Source: Bradyrhizobium sp. AZCC 2176 | GTDB lineage: Bacteria > Pseudomonadota > Alphaproteobacteria > Rhizobiales > Xanthobacteraceae | NCBI RefSeq assembly: GCF_036924645.1 | Contig: NZ_JAZHRX010000001.1 | Location: 1,798,001 to 1,862,000 of the forward strand | Direction of reading: 5' to 3' | Length of the DNA stretch: 64,000 bases | Shown here: one piece after another, positions 44,825-53,438 of the stretch | How positions within the stretch are numbered: position 1 is the stretch's first letter | How the letters are laid out: every line of letters starts with the position of its first letter | Made by a program: the position numbers and the translations under genes | Notes under the pieces: generated by a model | Database searches by the model: none | Told to the model about the DNA's origin: nothing | Seen by the model: only the letters and a program-made list of their open reading frames with translations

Positions 44825-45738
44825 CGCTTGGCGGCCGGAAACAGCCCCTCCGGCCGCACCACGAGAACGATGGCCATCAGGAGATAGATCAGCATCGACG
44901 ACAGGGCGGGTGCGGCGGTCGAAGCGGCGGCGGAACTCAGCACCATGCGCAGCAGATCGGGCAGGAAGGCGCGGCCAAGCGTATCGATCATGCCGACAAA
45001 GATCGCTGCCAGGAACGCGCCGCGGATCGAGCCGATGCCGCCGATGACGATGATGACGAAGGCGAGAATCAGGATGTTCTCGCCCATGCCGATCTGCACC
45101 GTGAGGATCGGTGCCTGCATCAGCCCGGCGAGGCCCGCAAGCGCCGCGCCAAGCCCGAACACCAGCGTGAACAGCAGCTTGATGTTGATGCCGAGCGCGC
45201 CGATCATTTCGCGATTGGAGGCGCCGGCGCGGATCAGCATGCCGATGCGGGTGCGCATGACGACGACATAAAGCAATGCCGCGACCGCCAGCGCGACCAC
45301 GATGATCGACAGCCGATAGGCCGGATAGAACACGCCGGGGACGATCTGCACCGGCACGGTCAGCCAGGCCGGCAGCGGCAGCGACAGGCCGGCCGGGCCC
45401 CAGATCAGCCGCACGGCGTCATTGAAAAACAAAATCAGCCCGAAGGTCGCCAGCACCTGATCGAGATGGTCGCGGCCGTAAAGATGCCGGAGCGCGATGA
45501 ATTCGAGCGCGATGCCGAGCAGCAACGTGGCACCGAGCGCCAGCAGGATGCCGAGCACAAAACTGTTCGTCCACGCCACGAAGGTGGCGGCGAAATAGGC
45601 GCCCATCATGTAGAGCGAGCCGTGCGCCAGATTGACGAAATCCATGATGCCGAACACCAGCGTCAGGCCGGCCGCCAGCAAAAACAGCAGCAGGCCGAAC
45701 TGCAGGCCGTTCAGCGATTGTTCTACGAGGACGAGCAT
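44821..45738 (-). CDS. livH: branched-chain-type ABC transporter permease LivH
   Basis: A 305-residue permease with eight membrane segments. 'LVFGIMDFVNLAHGSLYMMGAYFA' is the diagnostic N-terminal LivH motif and 'ASNREMIGALGINIKLLF' the coupling loop. It begins the permease-ATPase run livHMGF, 147 bases after the binding-protein gene, with a hairpin between. Confidence 0.92.
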   Translation of the reverse strand: MLVLVEQSLNGLQFGLLLFLLAAGLTLVFGIMDFVNLAHGSLYMMGAYFAATFVAWTNSFVLGILLALGATLLLGIALEFIALRHLYGRDHLDQVLATFGLILFFNDAVRLIWGPAGLSLPLPAWLTVPVQIVPGVFYPAYRLSIIVVALAVAALLYVVVMRTRIGMLIRAGASNREMIGALGINIKLLFTLVFGLGAALAGLAGLMQAPILTVQIGMGENILILAFVIIVIGGIGSIRGAFLAAIFVGMIDTLGRAFLPDLLRMVLSSAAASTAAPALSSMLIYLLMAIVLVVRPEGLFPAAKR

Positions 45739-45767
45739 GAATCCTAAACTCTAGGCCTAACAAAACA

Positions 45768-45791
45768 GCGGCAGCACATCTGCGCCGCCGC
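45768..45791 (-). terminator. hairpin between binding-protein gene and livH
   Basis: On the minus strand GCGGCGGCGCAG and ATGTGCTGCCGC fold into an imperfect GC stem, followed by TGTTTTGTT. It lies after the binding-protein gene and before livH, a common place for partial termination that leaves the binding protein in excess over the permease. Confidence 0.55.
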
Positions 45792-45885
45792 CATTTTTCT
45801 TGTTGGGCGGATGATCTGTCGCAAACCGCCTCCGGGTCAAGCCCGGGGGCGTGTCCGCGAGATCATGCACCGGCCATGCCAACCA

Positions 45886-47061
45886 TCACTTCTTCATCGG
45901 ACATTTGTCGGCGAAGCGGTCCTGGTCGTCCTTGACGATGGTCGCCACCGTCTTGAGGGCGAGCTGGCCGTCGGCGTCCTTGACCACGTCCTGGAGATAG
46001 AAATTCTGGATCGGGATGTGGTTGTTGCCGTATTTGAACGGACCGCGCACCGACTTGAAGTTGGCCTTCTCCATCTCGGCCTTCATCTCGTCCTTCTTCG
46101 AGGTGTCGCCCTTCGCGGCGATAACCGCGCTGTTGATCAGGTTGGCGGCATCATAGGACTGCGCGCCGTAGAAGGTCGGGCGCAGGCCGGTGTACTTTTT
46201 GCGGTAATCTTCGACGAACTTCTTGTTCTCGGGGAACGGCAAATCGTTGACCCATTGCTGCGCGCCGGGCACGCCGATTGCGTTTTCCTTTTGCAGCGGC
46301 AGCGACAATTCGTCGATGGTGAACGCCGTATAGAGCGGGATCTGCCCCTTGAGGCCGGCCTGGGCGTATTGATTGAGGAACTGCACGCCGGCAGCGCCCG
46401 GATAGAACACGAAGATCGACTCGGCCTTGGAGTTCTTGGCCTTGGTGAGCTCGGCGGAGAAGTCGAGCTGGCTCGGCCACACCGTGTATTCCTCGCCCAC
46501 GACCTGGCCCTTGAACGTGCTCTTCACGCCGGCCAGCATGTCCTTGCCGGCGGCGTAGTTCGGACCGATCAGGAATACCGACTTGACGCCCTTCTGGTTC
46601 ATGTAGGTGCCGACCGCCTGCGGGGTCTGGTCATTCTGCCAGGAGGTGGAGAAGACGTAAGGCGAGCAGAGTTCGCCGGCGAGCTGCGAGGGTCCGGCAT
46701 TGGCCGAGATCAGGAAGGTTTTTGAATCGACCGCGGTCTTCAGCGAAGCCAGCAGCACGTTCGACCAGATATAGCCGGCGATGAAATCGACCTTGTCGGA
46801 CTGGATCAGCTTTTCGGTCTTCTGCTTGCCGACATCGGGCTTCTGGCCGTCGTCCTCGTAGATCACCTCGACCGGCTTGCCGCCCATCTTGCGGCCGAGA
46901 TGGTCGAGCGCCAGTTCGAATGAATTGCGCATGTCGTTGCCGATCACAGCGGTCGGGCCGCTGAAGGTCGAAACGAAGCCGATTTTGATGGTGTCGCCCG
47001 CGGACGCGGGCTGCGCCAGCGCCAGAAAAGCCGCGCCCGCCAGCCAGAATGCCTTTTTCAT
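45886..47061 (-). CDS. branched-chain-type ABC transporter substrate-binding protein
   Basis: A 391-residue periplasmic protein with a signal peptide ending 'LALAQPASA'. The type-1 periplasmic-binding fold begins 'DTIKIGFVSTFSGPTAVIGNDM'. ATG 47,061 starts the signal; the upstream extension is spurious. Binding proteins of this family in benzoate clusters take up aromatic acids. It is probably the cognate ligand receptor for livHMGF. A palindrome-bearing promoter candidate lies about 200 bases upstream. Confidence 0.9.
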   Translation of the reverse strand: MKKAFWLAGAAFLALAQPASAGDTIKIGFVSTFSGPTAVIGNDMRNSFELALDHLGRKMGGKPVEVIYEDDGQKPDVGKQKTEKLIQSDKVDFIAGYIWSNVLLASLKTAVDSKTFLISANAGPSQLAGELCSPYVFSTSWQNDQTPQAVGTYMNQKGVKSVFLIGPNYAAGKDMLAGVKSTFKGQVVGEEYTVWPSQLDFSAELTKAKNSKAESIFVFYPGAAGVQFLNQYAQAGLKGQIPLYTAFTIDELSLPLQKENAIGVPGAQQWVNDLPFPENKKFVEDYRKKYTGLRPTFYGAQSYDAANLINSAVIAAKGDTSKKDEMKAEMEKANFKSVRGPFKYGNNHIPIQNFYLQDVVKDADGQLALKTVATIVKDDQDRFADKCPMKK

Positions 47062-47259
47062 AATATCACTCCCCTCCTCGTTATCGTACCAGACCCGGTC
47101 GACCGGGCGACCGCGCTTGTCCCGCACGCCTCATTATCAGGTGAGGTATTTTGTGCGCGAAATCGCCGGTCTGCGGCAAGCATGAACCGCTGGCCCGGCT
47201 TTGGACCTTCGGCTCATCCTCCCGATGGCCTGCACCATAATTCGTGGATGGCGAGGATG

Positions 47260-47294
47260 GCAAGAACTATAGTGCCGGTTGCCAAGGCAACAAT
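47260..47294 (-). promoter_or_regulatory. promoter candidate with a TTGCC-GGCAA palindrome
   Basis: On the minus strand TTGTTG, 16 bases, then TATAGT form a sigma-70-like promoter. The spacer contains GTTGCC-TT-GGCAAC (47,291-47,278), a 6-bp-arm dyad. It would drive the binding-protein gene at 45,886-47,061, with a 5' leader near 200 bases. The same dyad occurs at 55,462-55,475. Confidence 0.5.
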
Positions 47295-47314
47295 TGTCGC
47301 ACCCTGGGGCTGGG

Positions 47315-48202
47315 TTAGACCAGATATTCCGCGCCGTCGATTACGTACGCCGCATGGCGGAAATCACGGATGGTCGCGACTTGGCCGGCCGCCCAGCCCA
47401 GCAGCATGAAATATTTCGGCCCTTGGTCAGGCGCGTTCGGATCAAACACCAGGATGGCGGGATGTCCCTCCACCAGGCCCGGCACCAGATGCCAGTCGCT
47501 TACCTTGGCGTAATTGCCGAAATAGCGGGACACTTCGGCCTTGCCGTTCAGGCGGGACTTGCTGACGAGATCAAGCCTGACGTCGTCCGAGATCATGGCG
47601 CGGATCGCGTCGAAATCGCGGGCGTTGAAATGGGCGACATAGGCGCCCAGGCGCGCGCGATCGGCATCCGATAATCGCTGCTGCGGCGTGTCCTCCGGCT
47701 CATCGGCGATTTCCCGCAACTGCGCGCGTCCGCGATGCAGCGCGGCCTTGGCCGCCGGCAGGCTGCAATCCATCACTTCGCAGATCTCCTTGAGCGAGCA
47801 GCCGAGCACGTCCATCAGGATCACGCTTGAGCGCTGCGCCACCGGCAGGCGCATGAAGGTGCGCAAGGAGGTGGCGGCGATCTGGCGGCTCTCCACGGCA
47901 TCGAGTTGGTCAACGATCATGTCCACCTCCGCTGGTCCCCGCAGCGCCTCCTGACGGTTGCGCCGGCGCAGGAAATCCAGCGCGGTGTTGTGCGCGATCC
48001 GGAACAGCCAGCCTTCGGGATTGCCGACCTCGCCGGCACCAGCCTGCGCCTCCACCGCTTTGATCAGCGCATCCTGCAGCACGTCCTCGCCGTCGATGAC
48101 CGAGCCGACCATGCGCGCGCAATAGCGATGCAGCCTTGGCCGCATCGCCACCAGCAGGCGTTCGATGTCAAAGACGGCGGACGTCTCGGGCACCCCTGTC
48201 AT
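47315..48202 (-). CDS. ECF sigma factor with C-terminal SnoaL-like domain
   Basis: A 295-residue sigma factor from 'MTGVPETSAVFD'. Region 2 is 'HRYCARMVGSVIDGEDVLQDALIKAV' with 'GWLFRIAHNTALDFLRRR', and region 4 'LGCSLKEICEVMDCSLPAAKAALHRGRAQL'. A SnoaL/NTF2-like extension follows from about residue 180 ('LGAYVAHFNARDFDAIRAMI'). Such ECFs with fused domains are usually controlled by that domain rather than a separate anti-sigma factor. No anti-sigma gene is adjacent. The small protein at 48,222 is upstream on the same strand. Confidence 0.9.
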   Translation of the reverse strand: MTGVPETSAVFDIERLLVAMRPRLHRYCARMVGSVIDGEDVLQDALIKAVEAQAGAGEVGNPEGWLFRIAHNTALDFLRRRNRQEALRGPAEVDMIVDQLDAVESRQIAATSLRTFMRLPVAQRSSVILMDVLGCSLKEICEVMDCSLPAAKAALHRGRAQLREIADEPEDTPQQRLSDADRARLGAYVAHFNARDFDAIRAMISDDVRLDLVSKSRLNGKAEVSRYFGNYAKVSDWHLVPGLVEGHPAILVFDPNAPDQGPKYFMLLGWAAGQVATIRDFRHAAYVIDGAEYLV

Positions 48203-48221
48203 TCGACCTCCGGCAGGCGGT

Positions 48222-48530
48222 TCAGTTCTCGCCCAGCATGCGATAATTGCCGACGATGGTGGCGCCTTTAGGCAGCGGCGGTTCGGCGCAGCGCTCCCGA
48301 ATGCCGTTCTGGAATGCCGCGAACGCCGGCAGCTTCGGCAACGGGCTCGAGCCATCATCGGCCGCGGTCTCGACGACGTGGATGAAGGTGTCGTCCTCCA
48401 GCCGCAGCGACATATAGCGCAGGCCTTCCGGCTGCGCCGCCTTCAGTTCCGCAAACACCGCCGCGACCAGTTCGGCGTTCCTGTCGGCCATTTCCGGCTT
48501 TGCCTTGTATCTTACCACGGTCCGTCGCAT
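48222..48530 (-). CDS. small dimeric alpha/beta-barrel-like protein
   Basis: A 102-residue protein from ATG 48,530, preceded by AGGAG. 'RRTVVRYKAKPEMADRNAELVAAVFAEL' and 'LRLEDDTFIHVVETAADDG' have the ferredoxin-like strand-helix pattern of antibiotic-biosynthesis-monooxygenase-like proteins. It ends 19 bases before the ECF sigma start on the same strand and is probably co-transcribed. No specific function can be given. Confidence 0.7.
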   Translation of the reverse strand: MRRTVVRYKAKPEMADRNAELVAAVFAELKAAQPEGLRYMSLRLEDDTFIHVVETAADDGSSPLPKLPAFAAFQNGIRERCAEPPLPKGATIVGNYRMLGEN

Positions 48531-48738
48531 GGGCTTCTCCTCGTTGGCGGCTGCAAAGGCAGCGCTTCGACCCCAAGGACGTTTGGAGCCAGCCAAAGGA
48601 TGCGGGCCCGGAAAAATGTTTTTGGGGCCTGCGCGATACGCTTTCGCTATCGACCGATTAGCAAACGCGCCTTGGACCGGAGCCGCAAATGGCTACATAA
48701 TCCAATATGTTGAAACATCTGAAACCGGGCCGCATCCG

Positions 48739-50013
48739 ATGACGACAACTCCGAAACAGCCCCATCACGTGGTGATCGTTGGCGCCGGTTTCGGCGGGCT
48801 GGAAGCGGCCTTTGGTCTCGCCGGTGCGCCGGTCAGGATCACGCTGATCGATCGCCGCAATCATCATCTGTTCCAGCCGCTGCTCTACCAGGTCGCGACC
48901 GCTTCGCTGGCGACCTCGGAAATCGCCTGGCCGATCCGCTATCTCCTGCGCGGACGCAAGGAGGTGACGACGCTTTTCGCAAATGTCAGTGGCGTCGATG
49001 CTGCGGGCAAGCGTGTGCTGCTCGAAGACGGCGATGCGATCGCCTATGACACGCTGATACTCGCCACCGGCGCCCGCCACGCCTATTTCGGCCATGACGA
49101 ATGGGAGCCGTTCGCGCCCGGCCTGAAGACACTGGAGGATGCCACGACGCTGCGGCGGCGCATCCTCGTCGCCTTCGAGCGCGCCGAGCGCGAGACCGAT
49201 CCGGCGCGGCGCGCGGCGCTGTTGACCTTCGTCATCATCGGCGCCGGCCCGACCGGCGTCGAAATGGCTGGAACCATCGCCGATCTCGCCAGGGACACGC
49301 TGCCGCCGGACTTTCGCAACATCGACACCCACAAGACCCGCGTGGTGCTGGTCGAGGCCGGCCCGCGCGTGCTGGCTGGCTTTCCCGAGGACCTCTCGGC
49401 CTACGCGCAGCGCTCGCTGGAGCAGATCGGCGTCGAGGTGGTGCTGGGGCAGCCCGTCACCGAATGCGCCATCGATGGCGTGGTCTATGGCGGCAACAAG
49501 CTGGAAGCCAGAACCATCGTCTGGGCCGCTGGCGTGCGCGCCTCGCGCGCGGCGGAATGGCTGAACGCGCCGGCCGACCGCGCCTACCGTTTGAAGGTCG
49601 AGCCCGACCTCACCGTGCCCGGCCATTCCGACATCTTCGCCGTCGGCGACACCGTGACCATTGCCGGCCCCGACGGCAATCCGGTGCCGGGCATCGCGCC
49701 GGCGGCCAAGCAGCAGGGGCGCTACGTGGCGGCGCTGATCAAGGCGCGCCTGAACGGCGGCACGCTGCCGGCGTTCCGCTACAAGCACGCCGGCAGTCTC
49801 GCGCAGATCGGCAAGAAAAAGGCGGTGATCGACTTCGGCCGCATCAAGCTGCGCGGCAATCTCGCCTGGTGGATCTGGGGCATCGCTCACATCTACTTCC
49901 TGATCGGCCTGCGCAACCGCCTCAGCGTCGCCCTCAGCTGGCTGTGGATCCACGCCCGCGACCAGCGCGCCGCACGGCTGATCACGCAGGGCTCGAGCAA
50001 GGTCACGGGCTAG
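48739..50013 (+). CDS. ndh: type II NADH dehydrogenase-like FAD oxidoreductase
   Basis: A 424-residue membrane-associated flavoprotein. FAD binding is by 'VVIVGAGFGGLEAAF' (residues 10-24), NAD(P)H binding by 'FVIIGAGPTGVEMAG' and the second FAD contact by 'DIFAVGDTVTI'. A C-terminal amphipathic/hydrophobic stretch ('AWWIWGIAHIYFLIGLRNRL') matches NDH-2 membrane attachment. It passes electrons from NADH to quinone without proton pumping. ATG 48,739 is chosen; upstream reading adds no homologous residues. It converges with the tannase-family gene. Confidence 0.87.
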   Translation: MTTTPKQPHHVVIVGAGFGGLEAAFGLAGAPVRITLIDRRNHHLFQPLLYQVATASLATSEIAWPIRYLLRGRKEVTTLFANVSGVDAAGKRVLLEDGDAIAYDTLILATGARHAYFGHDEWEPFAPGLKTLEDATTLRRRILVAFERAERETDPARRAALLTFVIIGAGPTGVEMAGTIADLARDTLPPDFRNIDTHKTRVVLVEAGPRVLAGFPEDLSAYAQRSLEQIGVEVVLGQPVTECAIDGVVYGGNKLEARTIVWAAGVRASRAAEWLNAPADRAYRLKVEPDLTVPGHSDIFAVGDTVTIAGPDGNPVPGIAPAAKQQGRYVAALIKARLNGGTLPAFRYKHAGSLAQIGKKKAVIDFGRIKLRGNLAWWIWGIAHIYFLIGLRNRLSVALSWLWIHARDQRAARLITQGSSKVTG

Positions 50014-50034
50014 GTTTCCGGAACGAAAGACACC

Positions 50035-51711
50035 TCACGGCGCGCAGAAAAAGCTGGCCGCCCGATCGACCGGCCCCGATTTGTAGTGCGGCCATGCCGG
50101 CCACTGGCACAATGGCAGCGCGCGCGTCACTTCGAACGCCGGTGCCTCGACCTTCTGCTCGGTCACCGCGATATCGCCGGGCGCCTTGCCATTCTCGACC
50201 CAGTCGACCAGCACGGCCAACATGTCGACATTGGCGGGCGCGCCGGAGCCGACATGATCGACGCCGGGCGCCGTGTAGAGCCGCACGAACTCCGCCGTCT
50301 TTTCCTTGCCCAACGCGCGCTGCACGTTTTCGAAGTAGCGGATTCCCGCATAAGGGCTCTGGGCGTAGTCGGCCATGTGCTCGAGGATCACGAGCTTGCC
50401 TCCGCGCGCGGCAAAGCGGCTGAGGTCCGGATTGGTCGAATCCATCAGCTTGGATACCTGAAGCAGGCGCTCCTTGTGATCTTCGGGCTTGTATTTTGTG
50501 ACATCGAGCTGAGGGTCGCGCGCAAAGACATACTGGATGCCGCCCGCGCCGTAGATCCAGGCGATGCCGTTGGCCGGCACCGGCGGCTGCGCCGGTGGTG
50601 CCTTGCCGAGCCACCAGGAGCTCCAGCCGCCGGTCGGACCGAACGCGGGAATATTTTCGCCCGACACCCCCCAGCCCGGATAATCATCGAGGCCATTCTC
50701 CAATGCGAACGGAAATTTGTAAGTCGAATGCAGCGTCTTGATCGCCGTGATCTGGGCGGCGCTCAGGCACTGGTCGCTGCTTTGGCCCTCCGGGCATCGC
50801 AACGACTCGGGCCGGAATTTGGCCTTGCAGCCGACCGGATCCTGAACCAACTGGTCGTCCGAGCCGTCGGCCGTGTCGCACGCCTGCAGTACCGCTTTCG
50901 CCACAAGTTCGACTTGCGCAGGACGGATCCAGCCCTCGCCCATCGTCGCTAGCCCCGACCGCGTCCCGGCGTGCTGCAGTCCAACCCAGTTGATCACAGG
51001 GACGCGCGCGAAGAGGCCGTCAAAGTCATCGGGATAGCGCTGCGCCATGGTGAGCGCCTCGCGGCCGCCTTCCGACGATCCCATGAAGTACAGCTTGGCC
51101 GGCGGATTGCCGTAGGCGCGCACCATCAGGGCCACGGCGGCGTCCCGCACCCGCTTGTAGGATCGATGCGCAAAATTCTCGAAAGCCTCGTCGTTGAGCG
51201 CGAACACCTGCGGCGGCTCGCCCGCCTTGGTCTCATGGCCGGAATCCGTGCCATAGGTGACAAAGCCGCGCGCCAGCGGCGACGGCGCGCCGAACGGATA
51301 GGCCGGCGGCAGAGCGAGGCCGGTGATCAGCACGCCGTTGAAGCCGCCGCCGCCATATTGCAGCGAGCGGCCGTTCCACTCGACCGGGAGATTCACCTGG
51401 AATTTGATCGGCGGCGCATTGGGATCTGATGGCGCGATCTGGCCGAGCACCTTGCAGAATTCCGGATTGGCCGGCGTGACGCGCGCCGCCGGCGTCGGTC
51501 CTCTTTCGGCGACCGTGAGTGGTGTAGGCGCGACGATGGAGGCGGAGTCGACCCGGACGGCATTATCGGTCGGCCGGATAAGGTCGCCGCAGGTCGCAGC
51601 CGGATCGCCGGCCATCTTCGCGGCTATCGCATCCGCACTGCAGAGCGGAGCAGCCGCGAGCAGCGAAGCGAACTGAACCCACGCGCGCATATCTAACTTG
51701 AGGCGTTGCAT
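50035..51711 (-). CDS. tannase/feruloyl esterase family hydrolase
   Basis: A 558-residue secreted esterase. Its signal ends near 'CSADAIAA'. The nucleophile is in 'YFMGSSEGGREALTMAQRYP', the GxSxGGR motif of the tannase/feruloyl-esterase family. Asp and His are in the late 'TAPGVDHVGSGAP' region, near the C-x-D...H-C arrangement of the family ('QACDTADGSDDQLVQDP' is the calcium-loop-like insert). It would release hydroxycinnamates or gallates from plant esters. It lies downstream of an orphan binding-protein gene on the same strand. Confidence 0.87.
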   Translation of the reverse strand: MQRLKLDMRAWVQFASLLAAAPLCSADAIAAKMAGDPAATCGDLIRPTDNAVRVDSASIVAPTPLTVAERGPTPAARVTPANPEFCKVLGQIAPSDPNAPPIKFQVNLPVEWNGRSLQYGGGGFNGVLITGLALPPAYPFGAPSPLARGFVTYGTDSGHETKAGEPPQVFALNDEAFENFAHRSYKRVRDAAVALMVRAYGNPPAKLYFMGSSEGGREALTMAQRYPDDFDGLFARVPVINWVGLQHAGTRSGLATMGEGWIRPAQVELVAKAVLQACDTADGSDDQLVQDPVGCKAKFRPESLRCPEGQSSDQCLSAAQITAIKTLHSTYKFPFALENGLDDYPGWGVSGENIPAFGPTGGWSSWWLGKAPPAQPPVPANGIAWIYGAGGIQYVFARDPQLDVTKYKPEDHKERLLQVSKLMDSTNPDLSRFAARGGKLVILEHMADYAQSPYAGIRYFENVQRALGKEKTAEFVRLYTAPGVDHVGSGAPANVDMLAVLVDWVENGKAPGDIAVTEQKVEAPAFEVTRALPLCQWPAWPHYKSGPVDRAASFFCAP

Positions 51712-51806
51712 TGTTTCCCCCCTCGCTATCGTCTTGCAGCCACATTTTGGGCCGGCCGTCAGGCCTACAATGATTTGCGACGCGCGGACGTCAATCGAAA
51801 TAAGCC

Positions 51807-53021
51807 TCACTTCACCAGCGAGCAACCGCCTTCGGCAAGCGGACGGAAGGCCTGATCGGCCGGAATCGTCGAAACCAGCTTGTAGTAATCGTAGGGATAT
51901 TTCGACTCTTCCGGCTTCTTCACTTCGAACAGGTACATCGGGTGAATGACGCGGCCGTCCTGGCGGATGGTGACGTCGCCGAACAGCTTGTCCTTGCCCT
52001 TGAACTTCTTCATCTGCGGCACCGCGTCCTTGGCATGATCGCTGCCGGTCGCCGCGACCGCGTTGAGATAGGCCAGCGTGGAAGCATAGACGCCGGCCTG
52101 GTTGCCGCTCGGCATCTTGCCGTTCACGCCCGGCCGCGCCGCGAAACGTTTGGCGAAGGCGCGGGTGTCGTCGTCCTTGTCCCAGTAGAACGCCTCGAAC
52201 AATTGCAGGCCCTGGCCGACCTTCAAGCCCATGCCATGGACGTCGTTGATGAACAGCAGGAACGCCACCATGGTCTGGCCGCTTTGCTGAAGACCGAACT
52301 CGGCAGCTTGCTTCACGGCATTGACGGTATCGCCGCCGGCATTGGCAAGCCCGATCACCTTGGCCTTGGAATTCTGCGCCTGCAGCAGAAGCGAGGCAAA
52401 ATCCGGCGTGTTGAGCGGATGCTTGGCCGAGCCCAGCACCTTGCCGCCGTGCTTTTCGATGTAGTTGGTGGCCTCGGCCTCGATGCCCTGGCCGAGCGCA
52501 AAATTCACCGTGATGAAGTACCATTCCTTGCCGCCGCGCGCCATCATCGCCGCTGCCGTGGAATTGCCGGTCGCCCAGGCATCGTTGACCCACTGGATGG
52601 TGTTGGGCGAGCAGGCCTTGCCGGTCAGGTCGGAACTCGCGGTCGACGACGCGAGAAACGTCATGCGGCTGTCGCGCAGCAGCGAATTGATGGTGAGACC
52701 GACCGCCGAATTCGGCACGTCAACCACGGCATCGACGCCGTCGACATCGAGCCATTTGCGCACGATCGCCGATCCCACATCGGCCTTGTTCTGGTGGTCG
52801 GCATAGACGATTTCGACCTTGATGTTCTTGCCGCCACCGTTGAAATCTTCCGCCGCCATCCGCGCGGCCTCTACCGAACCCATGCCGTTGGTGTCCTGGA
52901 AGATGCCGGAGATGTCGTTGAGCACGCCGACGCGGACAACGTTATCTGATATCTCCGCACGCGCGGCGCCCCACGTCGCGCACGATAAGGCAAGCGCCAG
53001 ACCGAATCTGCAAACCTTCAT
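51807..53021 (-). CDS. orphan branched-chain-type substrate-binding protein
   Basis: A 404-residue secreted protein (signal ends 'CATWGAARAE'). The fold begins 'NVVRVGVLNDISGIFQDTNG' with 'YADHQNKADVGSAIVRKWLD'. It resembles the protein at 55,541 over its length. No permease or ATPase gene is next to it, so it may deliver ligand to livHMGF. Its position between an aromatic esterase and a P450 system suggests an aromatic-acid ligand. Confidence 0.88.
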   Translation of the reverse strand: MKVCRFGLALALSCATWGAARAEISDNVVRVGVLNDISGIFQDTNGMGSVEAARMAAEDFNGGGKNIKVEIVYADHQNKADVGSAIVRKWLDVDGVDAVVDVPNSAVGLTINSLLRDSRMTFLASSTASSDLTGKACSPNTIQWVNDAWATGNSTAAAMMARGGKEWYFITVNFALGQGIEAEATNYIEKHGGKVLGSAKHPLNTPDFASLLLQAQNSKAKVIGLANAGGDTVNAVKQAAEFGLQQSGQTMVAFLLFINDVHGMGLKVGQGLQLFEAFYWDKDDDTRAFAKRFAARPGVNGKMPSGNQAGVYASTLAYLNAVAATGSDHAKDAVPQMKKFKGKDKLFGDVTIRQDGRVIHPMYLFEVKKPEESKYPYDYYKLVSTIPADQAFRPLAEGGCSLVK

Positions 53022-53104
53022 TTGTTTCTCCCTTGAATTTGATTCTGGGTTTCCCGGACTTCGCCGGGTTTGACTTCGCTGTGCGATATCGGGCGATGCC
53101 GCCG

Positions 53105-53428
53105 TTACAATTGCCGGTCCGGCAGGCTAAGGACCAAACCATCGAGATCGGCCGCGAGCTTGATCTGGCAGGACAGGCGGCTGTTGGCCTGCCGCTCGGC
53201 GGCCGCGCCATCCAGCAGCGCGTCCTCGTCGCCGCCCATGGCCGGCAGACGGGCGAGCCAATCCTCGTCGACATAGACATGACAGGTGGCGCACATGGCG
53301 TTGCCACCGCATTCCGCCAGGATTCCGTTGATATCGTTGCGCGTCGCGGCCTGCATGACGCTTTCGCCCACGCTCGCCTCGGTGTGCTGCCGGCGGCCGT
53401 CGGGATGGATAAAGATGATGCTTGGCAT
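53105..53428 (-). CDS. [2Fe-2S] ferredoxin, P450 partner
   Basis: A 107-residue adrenodoxin-type ferredoxin. Cluster cysteines are in 'CGGNAMCATCHVYV' and the later 'RLSCQIKL', i.e. C-x5-C-x2-C-xn-C. It lies 10 bases downstream of the P450 gene on the same strand. In R. palustris CYP199A enzymes use a neighbouring ferredoxin of this class (Pux), so this is the likely electron donor. A ferredoxin reductase is not in the window. Confidence 0.92.
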   Translation of the reverse strand: MPSIIFIHPDGRRQHTEASVGESVMQAATRNDINGILAECGGNAMCATCHVYVDEDWLARLPAMGGDEDALLDGAAAERQANSRLSCQIKLAADLDGLVLSLPDRQL

Positions 53429-53438
53429 AAGCGGTCCG

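Noticed and set aside
51712..52593. Reading the tannase-family gene as an 852-residue protein
   Set aside because: The extra N-terminal part is antisense-like translation in the frame of the neighbouring binding-protein gene; a clear signal peptide starts at 51,711.
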